From: a virus
IMG/VR virus record: IMGVR_UViG_3300046387_000734
Span: 1-23,811 of that record
Strand: one strand, 5' to 3'
Length of the DNA stretch: 23,811 nt
This document shows positions 15,637 to 22,778 of this stretch, in pieces (the stretch's first letter is position 1; each line of letters opens with the position of its first letter). The notes beneath the pieces were generated by a model that worked only from the letters and a program-made list of their open reading frames with translations, had not been told where the DNA came from and ran no database searches. Both the position numbers and the translations under genes were made by a program.

Positions 15637-16683
15637 ATGGCACTACAAGGATCAGGGCAAATTTCAGCAAGTAATATAGCCAATGAGTTTGGTTATACTA
15701 ATGGATCTGAAACAAGATTAGGTTCTTATCGAAGCACAAACGGGCAAGGAAACTTTCCTGTTTCTTTTGGTACTTTATCTTTTAGTTCGATTGATGGTAG
15801 TGGTTCAGTTCCAACATCAGGACAAATAAAATTTAGTGATTTTTACAGTACGAAATTACAGCAAGTAGTTAATTTTTATAGTTCTGGTAGAGGTGGTAAT
15901 AGATTGATAGCAAAAGATAGATATAATTCTGGTGGTTCAAATGATGTAAATGTGGTTGGTAATTATAGAACAAGACCAAATAATTCATCAGGAACAAAAG
16001 TACATATTCATGTGAATCAAACAATAGGATCGGAGAAAACAAGAGTTGAACATTGTGCCTTGAGAACTGGTTCATGGGATTCTAGTACAACATTACAGGT
16101 TGATATTGGTGGTTCAGGTAGAATCGGAGGTGGCGGTGGCGATGGTGGTCGTGGTTCAGTCAACTCTGGTGGTGGATTTGCAGGTGGACAGGGTACATCT
16201 GCGTTAGGTGTTCAGTATAGTCCAACACAAGTGAATGTTGCATCAGGTGGTTTTCTCGTTGCAGGCTTCGGAGGAGGCGGTGGCGGTGGCGGTGCATATG
16301 ACCACGATAAAAACTCATCAAGAACTGCCTCTGGTGGAGGAGGTGGCGGTGGTGCAGGTATACCGGCCGGTGCAGGTGGAGCAGAGGGTTCTGGTGGAGC
16401 AGAGGGTGGCCCCGGAGGAGCAGGTACAACAACTGCTGCTGGTTCTGGTGGAGGTGGTGGAAATAATGATGGAGAAGCAGTAGCCGGTGGTGGTGGAACT
16501 GGTGGGTCAGTAGGAGAAGGAGCAGATAATGGTGGCACAGGATTCGGTGGAGAAGGTTCGAGTTCAGGTGGAGGGTCAGCAGGATCTGATGGAGCAGCAA
16601 TAAGAAGAAATTCAGGATTTACAGTTAATGTAAGTAATAGTGGAACATTGAGTGGTAGCACAACTGCTACAAGTGTGCTATAA
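15637..16683 (+). CDS. Glycine-rich tail adhesin-like protein (348 aa)
   Basis: The N-terminus (GSGQISASNIANEFGY, then VPTSGQIKFSDFYST) is a fibre-attachment module common in marine phages. Residues 70-155 form a beta domain with HIHVNQ. Residues 156-315 are mostly glycine in blocks (GRIGGGGGDGGRG, GFGGGGGGGGA, ASGGGGGGGAGIPAGAGG), like the glycine-rich motifs of the polyglycine-II sandwich in T-even gp38 adhesins. The C-terminal 25 residues (GFTVNVSNSGTLSG) are beta-like. Variable loops between Gly blocks would then form the receptor-binding face. Local GC rises because of GGT/GGA/GGC codons and (GGCGGT)x3 at 16276-16293. It follows the giant fibre with no gap, so it may cap that fibre. gp38-like structure is inferred from composition. 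Confidence 0.68.
   Translation: MALQGSGQISASNIANEFGYTNGSETRLGSYRSTNGQGNFPVSFGTLSFSSIDGSGSVPTSGQIKFSDFYSTKLQQVVNFYSSGRGGNRLIAKDRYNSGGSNDVNVVGNYRTRPNNSSGTKVHIHVNQTIGSEKTRVEHCALRTGSWDSSTTLQVDIGGSGRIGGGGGDGGRGSVNSGGGFAGGQGTSALGVQYSPTQVNVASGGFLVAGFGGGGGGGGAYDHDKNSSRTASGGGGGGGAGIPAGAGGAEGSGGAEGGPGGAGTTTAAGSGGGGGNNDGEAVAGGGGTGGSVGEGADNGGTGFGGEGSSSGGGSAGSDGAAIRRNSGFTVNVSNSGTLSGSTTATSVL
16276..16293 (+). repeat. Short tandem repeat (GGCGGT)x3 in Gly codons
   Basis: Three exact hexamers encode six of the eight consecutive glycines at residues 212-219. Similar GGTGGC runs occur at 16131-16147. Such runs can change length by slippage and so alter the adhesin. Confidence 0.7.
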
Positions 16684-16704
16684 TATAAGCACTAGATTTT
16701 AATC

Positions 16705-17283
16705 ATGGCATTTGAGACTGATTTAATAAGAAGGTATAGTGGTGCTTTCTCGAAAGAGGACTGTATAAAAATAATAGATGGTATTAAATTCTTTGATAAA
16801 AACCATCTGCTCTTTTATGATAGAGAAAAACTTACGAGAGAAGATCATAAGACGGTAAATATTTCACATGATTATAATTTTTCAGCATCGAGTCGTATTT
16901 CCGAAGAAATTTTCCCCAAAATAAAACCTTGTGTAGATGAATATTTACAAGCATTTAATGTATTAGGTCTAAGAAAATTTTTACTACATGATTTAAAATT
17001 AAAACAAATTCCAGCAGGTGGTGGATTTCATGCTTGGCATTATGAAAATGGTGCATTGGATGTTGCTGCACGACAGTTCGTTGTTCAAATATATTTGAAT
17101 GATGATTTTGATGGAGGTGAAACAGAATTTTTATATCAACAAAGAAGAGAGGAAGCAGTTGCAGGGGATGTACTTATGTTCCCAGCCTCATTTACACATA
17201 CACATAGAGGTAATCCACCGTTAGGTGGTACTAAATATATCGCAACATCATGGGGGATGATTCAAAGTGAAAATAATTTTTAA
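16705..17283 (+). CDS. 2OG-Fe(II) oxygenase, prolyl-4-hydroxylase-like (192 aa)
   Basis: The family uses 2-oxoglutarate and O2 with Fe(II) to hydroxylate proteins or small molecules. Residues 108-114 read FHAWHYE, giving an H112-x-E114 metal pair (Glu, not the usual Asp). VVQIYLNDDFDGGETEFLY (residues 126-144) is the conserved core strand. GDVLMFPASFTHTHRGN (154-170) supplies the distal His, most likely H165, and GGTKYIATSW (174-183) carries K177, which likely binds 2-oxoglutarate. The whole double-stranded beta-helix is present, so the enzyme looks intact. It lies between an adhesin-like gene and a fibre gene, as in T4-like cyanophages. No clear SD precedes the ATG. The next gene starts 17 nt before its stop. 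Confidence 0.85.
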   Translation: MAFETDLIRRYSGAFSKEDCIKIIDGIKFFDKNHLLFYDREKLTREDHKTVNISHDYNFSASSRISEEIFPKIKPCVDEYLQAFNVLGLRKFLLHDLKLKQIPAGGGFHAWHYENGALDVAARQFVVQIYLNDDFDGGETEFLYQQRREEAVAGDVLMFPASFTHTHRGNPPLGGTKYIATSWGMIQSENNF

Positions 17284-17614
17284 AGTAGTAGAATACATAT
17301 CAGAATCAAATATTATTTCAGTTAAATTTTGCTATGAGAAATCAAGAAAATCTATTGATGATTATGTGCCTATAGCAATAAATTGTGATGAGTTAGACAT
17401 GTTTGATTATGAAACTTTTTCAGATACTTTAATTAGAAAATTTGGACTGAAAAGAATTAAAGATCAGGATAAAAAACTAGAAACATTACCAGATAATATA
17501 CCACAGGAAATAGAAGATAAATTTGAGGTACGAGATTTAATAGATAAAGTTATGGAGGGTAAATATCACGAGAGGGATAGATTTACCCTAAAGGTTAGGA
17601 GAGTGGAGTTATGA
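17267..17614 (+). CDS. Conserved phage protein of unknown function (115 aa)
   Basis: The start is GTG 17267, inside the oxygenase C-terminus in another frame, with GGGGGA about 10 nt upstream. The sequence begins MKIIFKVVEYISESNIISVK, a beta strand pair, then YVPIAINCDELDM and a helix ETFSDTLIRKFGL. The C-terminal half is charged, including the helix VRDLIDKVMEGKY, and ends in strands (FTLKVRRVEL). I recall similar small proteins beside oxygenases in cyanomyovirus fibre regions, but know no function. The overlaps on both sides (17 nt, then ATGA) tie its translation to the oxygenase. A partner or adaptor of the oxygenase is possible but unproved. Confidence 0.65.
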   Translation: MKIIFKVVEYISESNIISVKFCYEKSRKSIDDYVPIAINCDELDMFDYETFSDTLIRKFGLKRIKDQDKKLETLPDNIPQEIEDKFEVRDLIDKVMEGKYHERDRFTLKVRRVEL

Positions 17615-18102
17615 GTTATAAAAGATTTTTTAAAAAATGTGAGGAATTTTCTCTTTGTGGAGTTACCGCAGATGCAGGAGATGTTGACATTGATGGTGCA
17701 TTAAACAATTATACTATCTACCATATTATTGTAAAAGGTTCTGGGAGATTAGGCACACCATTTAGTTCAGAATATGTTGAGGGAGATACCAAAACAAATA
17801 ATTTTTATAATGAAAAGCATTTATTAGGTGTTGATCGAATATTTGAAGCATATACTGATACACTCATGTTTGGATTTAATCCTTTAAAACCAGATCAAGA
17901 TTGGGATGGTAAATTAATTGAAGAATCATTCGTTGGAGACTCAGATAGTTACCTTGTGTGTTTTGATGGAAACCCAGTAGTTAATGGTGTTGAAATGCAG
18001 AGAATGGACTATGCAAAGTTGACTGAGAAGAAATATGAAGTAGAATTAAAAGACGGCCTATTAGGTATTTTCACAAAAAAATTCGGATTTAAACTTACAT
18101 GA
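17611..18102 (+). CDS. Protein of unknown function in the oxygenase island (163 aa)
   Basis: ATG 17611 overlaps the previous TGA (ATGA), with AGGAG at 17597-17601. The protein is mostly beta by appearance: YTIYHIIVKGSGRLG (residues 34-48) and SYLVCFDGNPVVNGVEMQRM (residues 112-131), then DGLLGIFTKKFGFKL at the end. The pattern of 'gly-turn, strand, HxIxVxGxG' could fit a cupin-like small beta-barrel, but I see no clear His metal set, so this is weak. Genes of this pattern are known to me from cyanophage fibre regions without function. A role in modifying a fibre or a precursor with the flanking oxygenases is inference from position only. Confidence 0.6.
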   Translation: MSYKRFFKKCEEFSLCGVTADAGDVDIDGALNNYTIYHIIVKGSGRLGTPFSSEYVEGDTKTNNFYNEKHLLGVDRIFEAYTDTLMFGFNPLKPDQDWDGKLIEESFVGDSDSYLVCFDGNPVVNGVEMQRMDYAKLTEKKYEVELKDGLLGIFTKKFGFKLT

Positions 18103-18281
18103 AACTTAATCGTAATGAATTGATAGTTTTAAGAGGTGCTTTAAGTGTAAAGAAAATGTACAAGGGAATGAAACACGCACCACATGGAGTAATCATATGG
18201 GAAGACTGGATGCAAGATAGTTTGGATAGAATAAATGCTCATATAAAAGAATATCATCCTGATATACCCGATTGGAAATGA
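18099..18281 (+). CDS. Small protein of unknown function (60 aa)
   Basis: The ATG overlaps the previous TGA (ATGA), and its own TGA overlaps the next ATG in the same way. The sequence starts MKLNRNELIVLRGALSVKKM and continues with IIWEDWMQDSLDRINAHIKE, two likely helices rich in Trp, Lys and Glu. It may be a small helical protein co-translated with the two oxygenases. No motif is recognised. Confidence 0.6.
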   Translation: MKLNRNELIVLRGALSVKKMYKGMKHAPHGVIIWEDWMQDSLDRINAHIKEYHPDIPDWK

Positions 18282-18901
18282 AAGAAAACATATCAGCAGA
18301 AGCATACGAGACACCATTCCCACATTTAATTTTCCATAATTTTTACAATGAGGAAGAGTTGGAGTTGATATGGGAAGAACTAGATTTTTATACTAAACCT
18401 GATAAGTTATTAGATGTAAAAGAGTATCTAGGAGTTGCTGATAAAACAAATGCGAAAGCAATATATCTCGATTTAGTTTATCCAAAAAAATACAGAAAGT
18501 TATCTAATATTCTAACAGTTAATCGTAAAATATTTGAACCACAAGTCTTAGAACCATTTTCTAAACTACATGATTGTTGTATGCCCGCATATGATTGTAA
18601 TTACGATCATACAAAAGTAAGATACTATCATAATGGAGATTATTATGAACCCCATACTGATAACTTCTTTAGTTTCCTTGCTTTCTCATACTTTTATCGT
18701 GAACCAAAAAGGTTTGAGGGAGGTGAGTTGTTCTTCCCTAAATATAATTACTCGTTTAAATGTGACAATAACTCACTTATCATGATGCCAGCTTGGGTTG
18801 AGCATGGAGTCACTAAGGTCAGTATAAAAGATTCAGACTACTACGATGGATTCGGAAGATATGCCATCACGAGTTTCTTTGGTAATAAACAAACTGAATA
18901 A
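18278..18901 (+). CDS. Second 2OG-Fe(II) oxygenase (207 aa)
   Basis: I choose ATG 18278, which overlaps the previous stop as ATGA; the TTG at 18272 has no support. The N-terminus (TPFPHLIFHNFYNEEELELI) is the usual start of phage and bacterial small 2OG oxygenases. Residues 116-128 (YYHNGDYYEPHTD) give H126-T-D128; RFEGGELFFP (145-154) is the core strand; LIMMPAWVEHGVTKV (167-181) gives distal H176; GRYAIT (193-198) gives R194 for 2-oxoglutarate. All key residues are present in the standard HxD...H...R form, unlike the HxE form of the first oxygenase. The two differ in sequence and may have different substrates, possibly fibre residues or a small molecule. Confidence 0.83.
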   Translation: MKENISAEAYETPFPHLIFHNFYNEEELELIWEELDFYTKPDKLLDVKEYLGVADKTNAKAIYLDLVYPKKYRKLSNILTVNRKIFEPQVLEPFSKLHDCCMPAYDCNYDHTKVRYYHNGDYYEPHTDNFFSFLAFSYFYREPKRFEGGELFFPKYNYSFKCDNNSLIMMPAWVEHGVTKVSIKDSDYYDGFGRYAITSFFGNKQTE

Positions 18902-18904
18902 ATA
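18897..18904 (+). promoter_or_regulatory. T4-type late box AATAAATA
   Basis: It overlaps the TAA stop (18899-18901) of the second oxygenase and is 20 nt before ATG 18924 of the next fibre gene. The leader would be about a dozen nucleotides. Confidence 0.5.
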
Positions 18905-18923
18905 ACTAAAAATATCGTGATAA

Positions 18924-21212
18924 ATGTCTAATATAAGAAAGACTTTTAATTTCAGAGAGGGTGTACAGGTTGACGATGAGGCTCTTGTTGTAAAGGGAGA
19001 TCGAGTCGGAGTCGGAACTACATCCCCAGATGAAAGCCTTGATGTCAGAGGAAATGCAAAAGTCATAGGAATAATTACAGCAAACAACTTAGAAATAAGT
19101 GGTGTCTCTACATTCTCTCAAGTAAGTATTGGTTCAACTATATCTTTAGATTCTACAAGTGGTGTTGTAACTGCATCATCATTCAAGGGAGATGGTTCAA
19201 CTCTATCAAACTTACCCACATCACAATGGACAGATGTTAATACTGGTATTGGTGTAACACCGATATATGTGGATGGCAATGTTGGAATCGGAACCACAAA
19301 TCCTGAGAATGGCCTCCAAATAGGTGGAAATCCAAGTAACGGAGTTGGAGTTGGATTTAATACAGTCGGTGGTGTAGTAGCATCAGGTGTCATTACAGCA
19401 ACAACTTTTTCAGGTAATCTATCAGGGAATGTAACTGGGGATTTAACTGGAACTGCATCAAACGCAACTCAGGCTGCATCAGCAACTTTAGCAACAAATG
19501 CACAGGGGTTGACAGGCACACCAAGTATCACAGTAGCAAATATAAACTCAGCAGGGATAGGAACTATTGCAACTTTAAGTGTGACTGATTTCACAGTTCC
19601 CACACTAAAAGGTCATAGTACAATTCGATCAATACATGGAACTACAGTTACATTTATTGTGACTGTTGCAGCAAAGACTTCAGCACACCGATATAATGGT
19701 TCAGGTAGTTCAAATGGATATAAAATTGATGGTGTTGAATCGCCATTTATAACTCTCACACCCGGCCGTACTTATCGTTTTGACCAAGCAGACGGAACTA
19801 ACGCATTACATCCTTTAAGATTTTATTATGATGTAGATAAGACGACTGCATATACGACAGGTGTGACTGTAAACGGAACTCAAGGTTCAGCAGGTGCATA
19901 TACAGAGATAGTTGTAAGTGATACCACACCAACAGTCTTGCATTATCAATGCTCTAGTCATGCCAAGATGGGTAATGCTGTTCAAACTAACTCAAATATA
20001 TTAGACACAGAGCATAACTCAACAGTCAGAGGTTCAATGACTGCTACGAGTTTTGTAGGAGATGTAACTGGTAATGTGTCTGGTAATATAACTGGAACTG
20101 CTGGTACATTTACTACTCTTGATATAAATGGCGATGTAGATATTGATGGACACGCAGAACTTGATGCACTTAATGTTTCAGGTGTTGCGACTGCTACGAG
20201 TTTTGTAGGGCCACTTATAGGTAATGTAACTGGTAGCGTAACTGGTAATGTAGTTGGACTTGTTACATCATCAACCTCTAGTATTGGTGTTGCGACTGCT
20301 ACGAGTTTAGGAATAGGAACTAATATTGCCAATGCGGACATACAAATACATGATGCCACAGGTGCATCATCTATCGTAATTGGTAAAAATTCAGCAGTAG
20401 CGGATAATAATTTACAAATTAGGTATGGTGGAGGTGCATCAACATTTAGTGGTTTGGAAGCACTAGATATTATTAATCATGGCGATGGAAACTTTAATTA
20501 CTTTATAACTGGAATTAGTAGTTTCGTATGGCATAAAGGTAATGCAAATCCATTGATGGCTTTGTCTAGTACTGGTAACTTGGGTATTGGAATTACTCAA
20601 CCACAACATAGATTGTCAGTTGACGGAACATCTAAGGTCACAGGTGTTGCTACATTTACAAATGCTGTATTCATTGATGGTATATTGACAGTTAATGATG
20701 CAACAATAAGTAATCTTACTGGAAATGTTACTGGTAACATAAGAAATACGGTTGGTATGTCAACCTTTGCCGATCTAGAGGTTTCAAATAGTATTGGTAT
20801 AGGAATGACTGCTACAGGTAATTTCTTTAGTGTCTGTAGTTCAGCAGATAAAAGATTCTTTATTGATGCAAATGGTAATGTCGGTATTAAGACATCTACA
20901 ATTACAAGTGCTTTTGAATTAGATGTACGAGGAGACATCAAGGCACATCATGGACTTAAGGTTGGAAGTGGAAACCCATTATGTGCGGTTGATTTCTCAA
21001 ATCTAGTTGATATTGTAGAGGGTGGTTCGTCAAGAGCATCACTTTCATATATGATACCGCCAAGAGTTACTACTACTCAGAGGGATGCTTTAAGGGATAC
21101 AAGTGGTAACGCTTTGAGTGCTGACGAAAAAGGTGCATTTGTATTCAATACAACATTGAATAAGTTACAAGTCTGGACAGGTTCAGGATGGGAGACTATT
21201 ACAAGTTCATAA
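18924..21212 (+). CDS. Fibre-like virion protein with embedded cupredoxin-like domain (762 aa)
   Basis: The N-terminus (SNIRKTFNFREGVQVDDEAL) is an attachment module known from cyanophage structural proteins. 'VGIGTTxP..LxVxG' stalk units occur near residues 28, 120, 553 and 653. GNVTG repeats occur near 162-180, 371-394 and 420-445. Residues about 253-353 form a domain with ALHPLRF and HYQCSSHAKMGNA, giving H296, C343, H346 and M349 as the four ligands of a type-1 copper site. The C-terminus (PPRVTTTQRDALRD, then VFNTTLNKLQVWTGSGWE) is the common fibre-tip cap. It is probably a long trimeric fibre. Whether copper is bound is unknown. A late box precedes it and a terminator follows 77 nt after its stop. 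Confidence 0.8.
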   Translation: MSNIRKTFNFREGVQVDDEALVVKGDRVGVGTTSPDESLDVRGNAKVIGIITANNLEISGVSTFSQVSIGSTISLDSTSGVVTASSFKGDGSTLSNLPTSQWTDVNTGIGVTPIYVDGNVGIGTTNPENGLQIGGNPSNGVGVGFNTVGGVVASGVITATTFSGNLSGNVTGDLTGTASNATQAASATLATNAQGLTGTPSITVANINSAGIGTIATLSVTDFTVPTLKGHSTIRSIHGTTVTFIVTVAAKTSAHRYNGSGSSNGYKIDGVESPFITLTPGRTYRFDQADGTNALHPLRFYYDVDKTTAYTTGVTVNGTQGSAGAYTEIVVSDTTPTVLHYQCSSHAKMGNAVQTNSNILDTEHNSTVRGSMTATSFVGDVTGNVSGNITGTAGTFTTLDINGDVDIDGHAELDALNVSGVATATSFVGPLIGNVTGSVTGNVVGLVTSSTSSIGVATATSLGIGTNIANADIQIHDATGASSIVIGKNSAVADNNLQIRYGGGASTFSGLEALDIINHGDGNFNYFITGISSFVWHKGNANPLMALSSTGNLGIGITQPQHRLSVDGTSKVTGVATFTNAVFIDGILTVNDATISNLTGNVTGNIRNTVGMSTFADLEVSNSIGIGMTATGNFFSVCSSADKRFFIDANGNVGIKTSTITSAFELDVRGDIKAHHGLKVGSGNPLCAVDFSNLVDIVEGGSSRASLSYMIPPRVTTTQRDALRDTSGNALSADEKGAFVFNTTLNKLQVWTGSGWETITSS
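19680..19982 (+). other. Cupredoxin-like domain with intact His-Cys-His-Met set
   Basis: Encoded residues 253-353 read HRYNGSGSSNGYKIDG, TPGRTYRFDQAD, ALHPLRFYYDVD, GSAGAYTEIVVSD and HYQCSSHAKMGNA. The C-x2-H-x2-M loop with an upstream His at 296 matches plastocyanin-type metal loops. Domains like this recur in marine phage structural proteins. The fold is inferred from motif order. Confidence 0.72.
20039..20308 (+). repeat. Direct repeats GACTGCTACGAGTTT in fibre gene
   Basis: Exact copies start at 20039, 20189 and 20294. Copies 1 and 2 also share the following TTGTAGG. Copies 2 and 3 also share the preceding GGTGTTGC. Each encodes part of a (V)ATATS stalk unit, so these repeats are conserved in DNA as well as protein. 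Confidence 0.8.
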
Positions 21213-21220
21213 TTTATATA

Positions 21221-21235
21221 CATACCTTTGGTATG
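21221..21235 (+). other. Small stem-loop CATACC-TTT-GGTATG
   Basis: A 6-bp perfect stem with a 3-nt loop lies 9 nt after the fibre stop codon, with no T-run. It may protect the mRNA 3' end or be a chance palindrome. Confidence 0.35.
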
Positions 21236-21288
21236 GTTGTCGGAGATACTATAAGATAATTTAAGAACCAGTCAGCGAACTGTCACAC

Positions 21289-21313
21289 AAGACCCCACAT
21301 GGGGTCTTTTTTT
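21289..21313 (+). terminator. Rho-independent terminator closing the late fibre block
   Basis: AAGACCCC (21289-21296), loop ACAT, GGGGTCTT (21301-21308), then T to 21313. The 8-bp perfect stem with a seven-T run (21307-21313) is a standard intrinsic terminator 77 nt after the fibre stop. Confidence 0.9.
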
Positions 21314-21337
21314 GTTATAATGAATATATCTAAAGGA
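21313..21337 (+). promoter_or_regulatory. Extended -10 promoter and SD for the helicase gene
   Basis: TGTTATAAT (21313-21321) is a perfect extended -10 that begins in the terminator T-run; no -35 is visible. AAAGGA (21332-21337) is an SD 5 nt before ATG 21343. The same TTATAAT, 10 nt, AAAGGATT arrangement recurs at 22754. Confidence 0.65.
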
Positions 21338-21342
21338 TTTTG

Positions 21343-22515
21343 ATGCAACTAAGACCCCACCAAGAGAAAGCAATTAAGGCAATGTCAAGACACGACAAGG
21401 GGCAAGTGATTGTTCCTACTGGTGGTGGTAAGACTATCTGTATGATACAGGATGCTATTGAGCAATTCAAGAGTAACAGACTTAAAACTATTGTGGTGGT
21501 TGCACCTCGTATCCTACTAGCAAATCAGTTATGCGAAGAGTTCCTTGAGTTCATTAATGATGTTGATGTACTTCATGTTCATAGTGGAGAGACACATCAT
21601 GACAGTACAACTAAGTCTAAAGTAATTGAGGAGTGGGCATGGGCAAGTAAAAAACATCAACTCATATTTACTACATATCATTCTCTACACAAGATACAGG
21701 ATGCAACTGCGATGTTACCTGATACTGTATATTTTGATGAAGCACATAACGCTGTTCAAAAGAACTTTATTGAAGCGGTAGAGCATCATTCAATGTATGT
21801 GGTTCGTAATTTTTTCTTTACAGCAACACCAAAGCACTCATATACACCTTTCAAGGTTGGTATGAATGACACAGATATATTTGGTGGTGTCATTTGTAAT
21901 GTTGGAGCCCCTAAGTTAGTCAAGCAGGGATATATTTTACCACCTAAAGTCAAGATCAAGAAGTTCAATATCCTTGAGGACAAGCAAGAAGTTGCTGAGA
22001 GAGACTCACAGCATTTACTTGAGACAATTGATGAGAATGACATTAACAAGAGTTTGATTTGTGCAAGATCAACAAAGCAGATTGTCAGACTATTTACTGA
22101 CTCAGATTTTGCTCTTGATCTTGAGAATCGTGGATACTCATGGATGTTTATTACAGCAAAGACAGGTGGTGTTATCAATGGTAAGAAAGTTGATAGAGAG
22201 ACATTTTTCAATACTCTCAACAGTTGGGGTCAAGACCCACACCGTAAGTTTGTAGTTGCACATCATAGCATACTTTCCGAAGGTATCAATGTCAAAGGTC
22301 TTGAAGCGGTCTTATTCATGAGAAAGATGGACTTCATAGGTATCAGTCAGTCTATTGGTCGTGTAATCAGGAAGGGCGATGCTTCAAAGACATTCGGGTT
22401 GATTTGTGTACCAGTTTATGATAAGGTTGGTCTAAGCACTTCTAGGAGTGTTGAGGCAGTAGTTGATACTGTATTCAATCAAGGTAAACCCGCCATTTCA
22501 GTAGTGAGGTCATAA
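21343..22515 (+). CDS. SF2 DEAH-box helicase, UvsW/Rad25-like core (390 aa)
   Basis: ATG 21343 is preferred over TTG 21340 because AAAGGA is 5 nt upstream. Motifs in order: RPHQ (4-7), motif I PTGGGKT (25-31), motif II DEAH (132-135), motif III TAT (160-162), motif V SEGINVKGL (312-320), motif VI QSIGRVIRKG (336-345). It is an ATP-dependent nucleic-acid helicase or translocase. It has no room for the separate N-terminal domain of T4 UvsW (about 500 aa), so it may be a shorter relative that acts in replication, recombination or transcription switching. It is set apart from the fibre genes by a terminator and an early-type promoter. The stop overlaps the next ATG (TAATG). Confidence 0.85.
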   Translation: MQLRPHQEKAIKAMSRHDKGQVIVPTGGGKTICMIQDAIEQFKSNRLKTIVVVAPRILLANQLCEEFLEFINDVDVLHVHSGETHHDSTTKSKVIEEWAWASKKHQLIFTTYHSLHKIQDATAMLPDTVYFDEAHNAVQKNFIEAVEHHSMYVVRNFFFTATPKHSYTPFKVGMNDTDIFGGVICNVGAPKLVKQGYILPPKVKIKKFNILEDKQEVAERDSQHLLETIDENDINKSLICARSTKQIVRLFTDSDFALDLENRGYSWMFITAKTGGVINGKKVDRETFFNTLNSWGQDPHRKFVVAHHSILSEGINVKGLEAVLFMRKMDFIGISQSIGRVIRKGDASKTFGLICVPVYDKVGLSTSRSVEAVVDTVFNQGKPAISVVRS

Positions 22516-22742
22516 TGGACAAGAAACAATTAAGATCACTTTACAATTTCTATAAGGATAGTAAAAAGGGATTTGTAACTATGGATGGGTATGCGGCTAT
22601 CCCATCTGACGGAAAGAAAGTTGGTGTGGTGTACATGGGAGAGATACTTAAGTTTTGTCGTAACGAGGACTCAGCACATAACTTTATAGCACAACACAGA
22701 AAGACAGTCAAGAAACTGGCACAAAAGACTACCAAACCTTAA
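22515..22742 (+). CDS. Small protein of unknown function downstream of helicase (75 aa)
   Basis: ATG 22515 shares a base with the helicase stop (TAATG). The sequence begins MDKKQLRSLYNFYKDSKKGF, then YAAIPSDGKKVGVVYMGEIL, followed by a helix with FCRNEDSAHNFIAQHRKTVK and a basic end. It looks like a small alpha/beta protein with an excess of Lys/Arg. Coupling to the helicase suggests a shared process, but no known domain is visible. Confidence 0.65.
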   Translation: MDKKQLRSLYNFYKDSKKGFVTMDGYAAIPSDGKKVGVVYMGEILKFCRNEDSAHNFIAQHRKTVKKLAQKTTKP

Positions 22743-22754
22743 AATTTATGCTAT

Positions 22755-22776
22755 TATAATAATATAGTTAAAAGGA
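22755..22776 (+). promoter_or_regulatory. TATAAT -10 and AAAGGA SD for the 46-aa gene
   Basis: TATAAT (22755-22760) is followed 10 nt later by AAAGGA (22771-22776) and ATG 22779. No -35 is found 16-18 nt upstream. The arrangement matches that of the helicase gene. Confidence 0.5.
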
Positions 22777-22778
22777 TT

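Noticed and set aside
16235-16483. 82-codon + strand ORF inside the glycine-rich gene
   Set aside because: Val/Glu-rich shadow of GGT/GGA repeats, without SD.
16160-16661. Pro-rich and His/Leu-rich minus-strand ORFs opposite the adhesin gene
   Set aside because: Poly-Gly codons read backwards give Pro, and another frame gives His/Leu; these are shadows of the glycine blocks.
16675-16692. GTGCT/AGCAC palindrome and TATAAT at the end of the adhesin gene
   Set aside because: 5-bp stem with 8-nt loop, no T-run and no -35; too weak for terminator or promoter.
18272-18277. TTG start for the second oxygenase
   Set aside because: ATG 18278 makes the ATGA overlap seen at the other junctions of this island.
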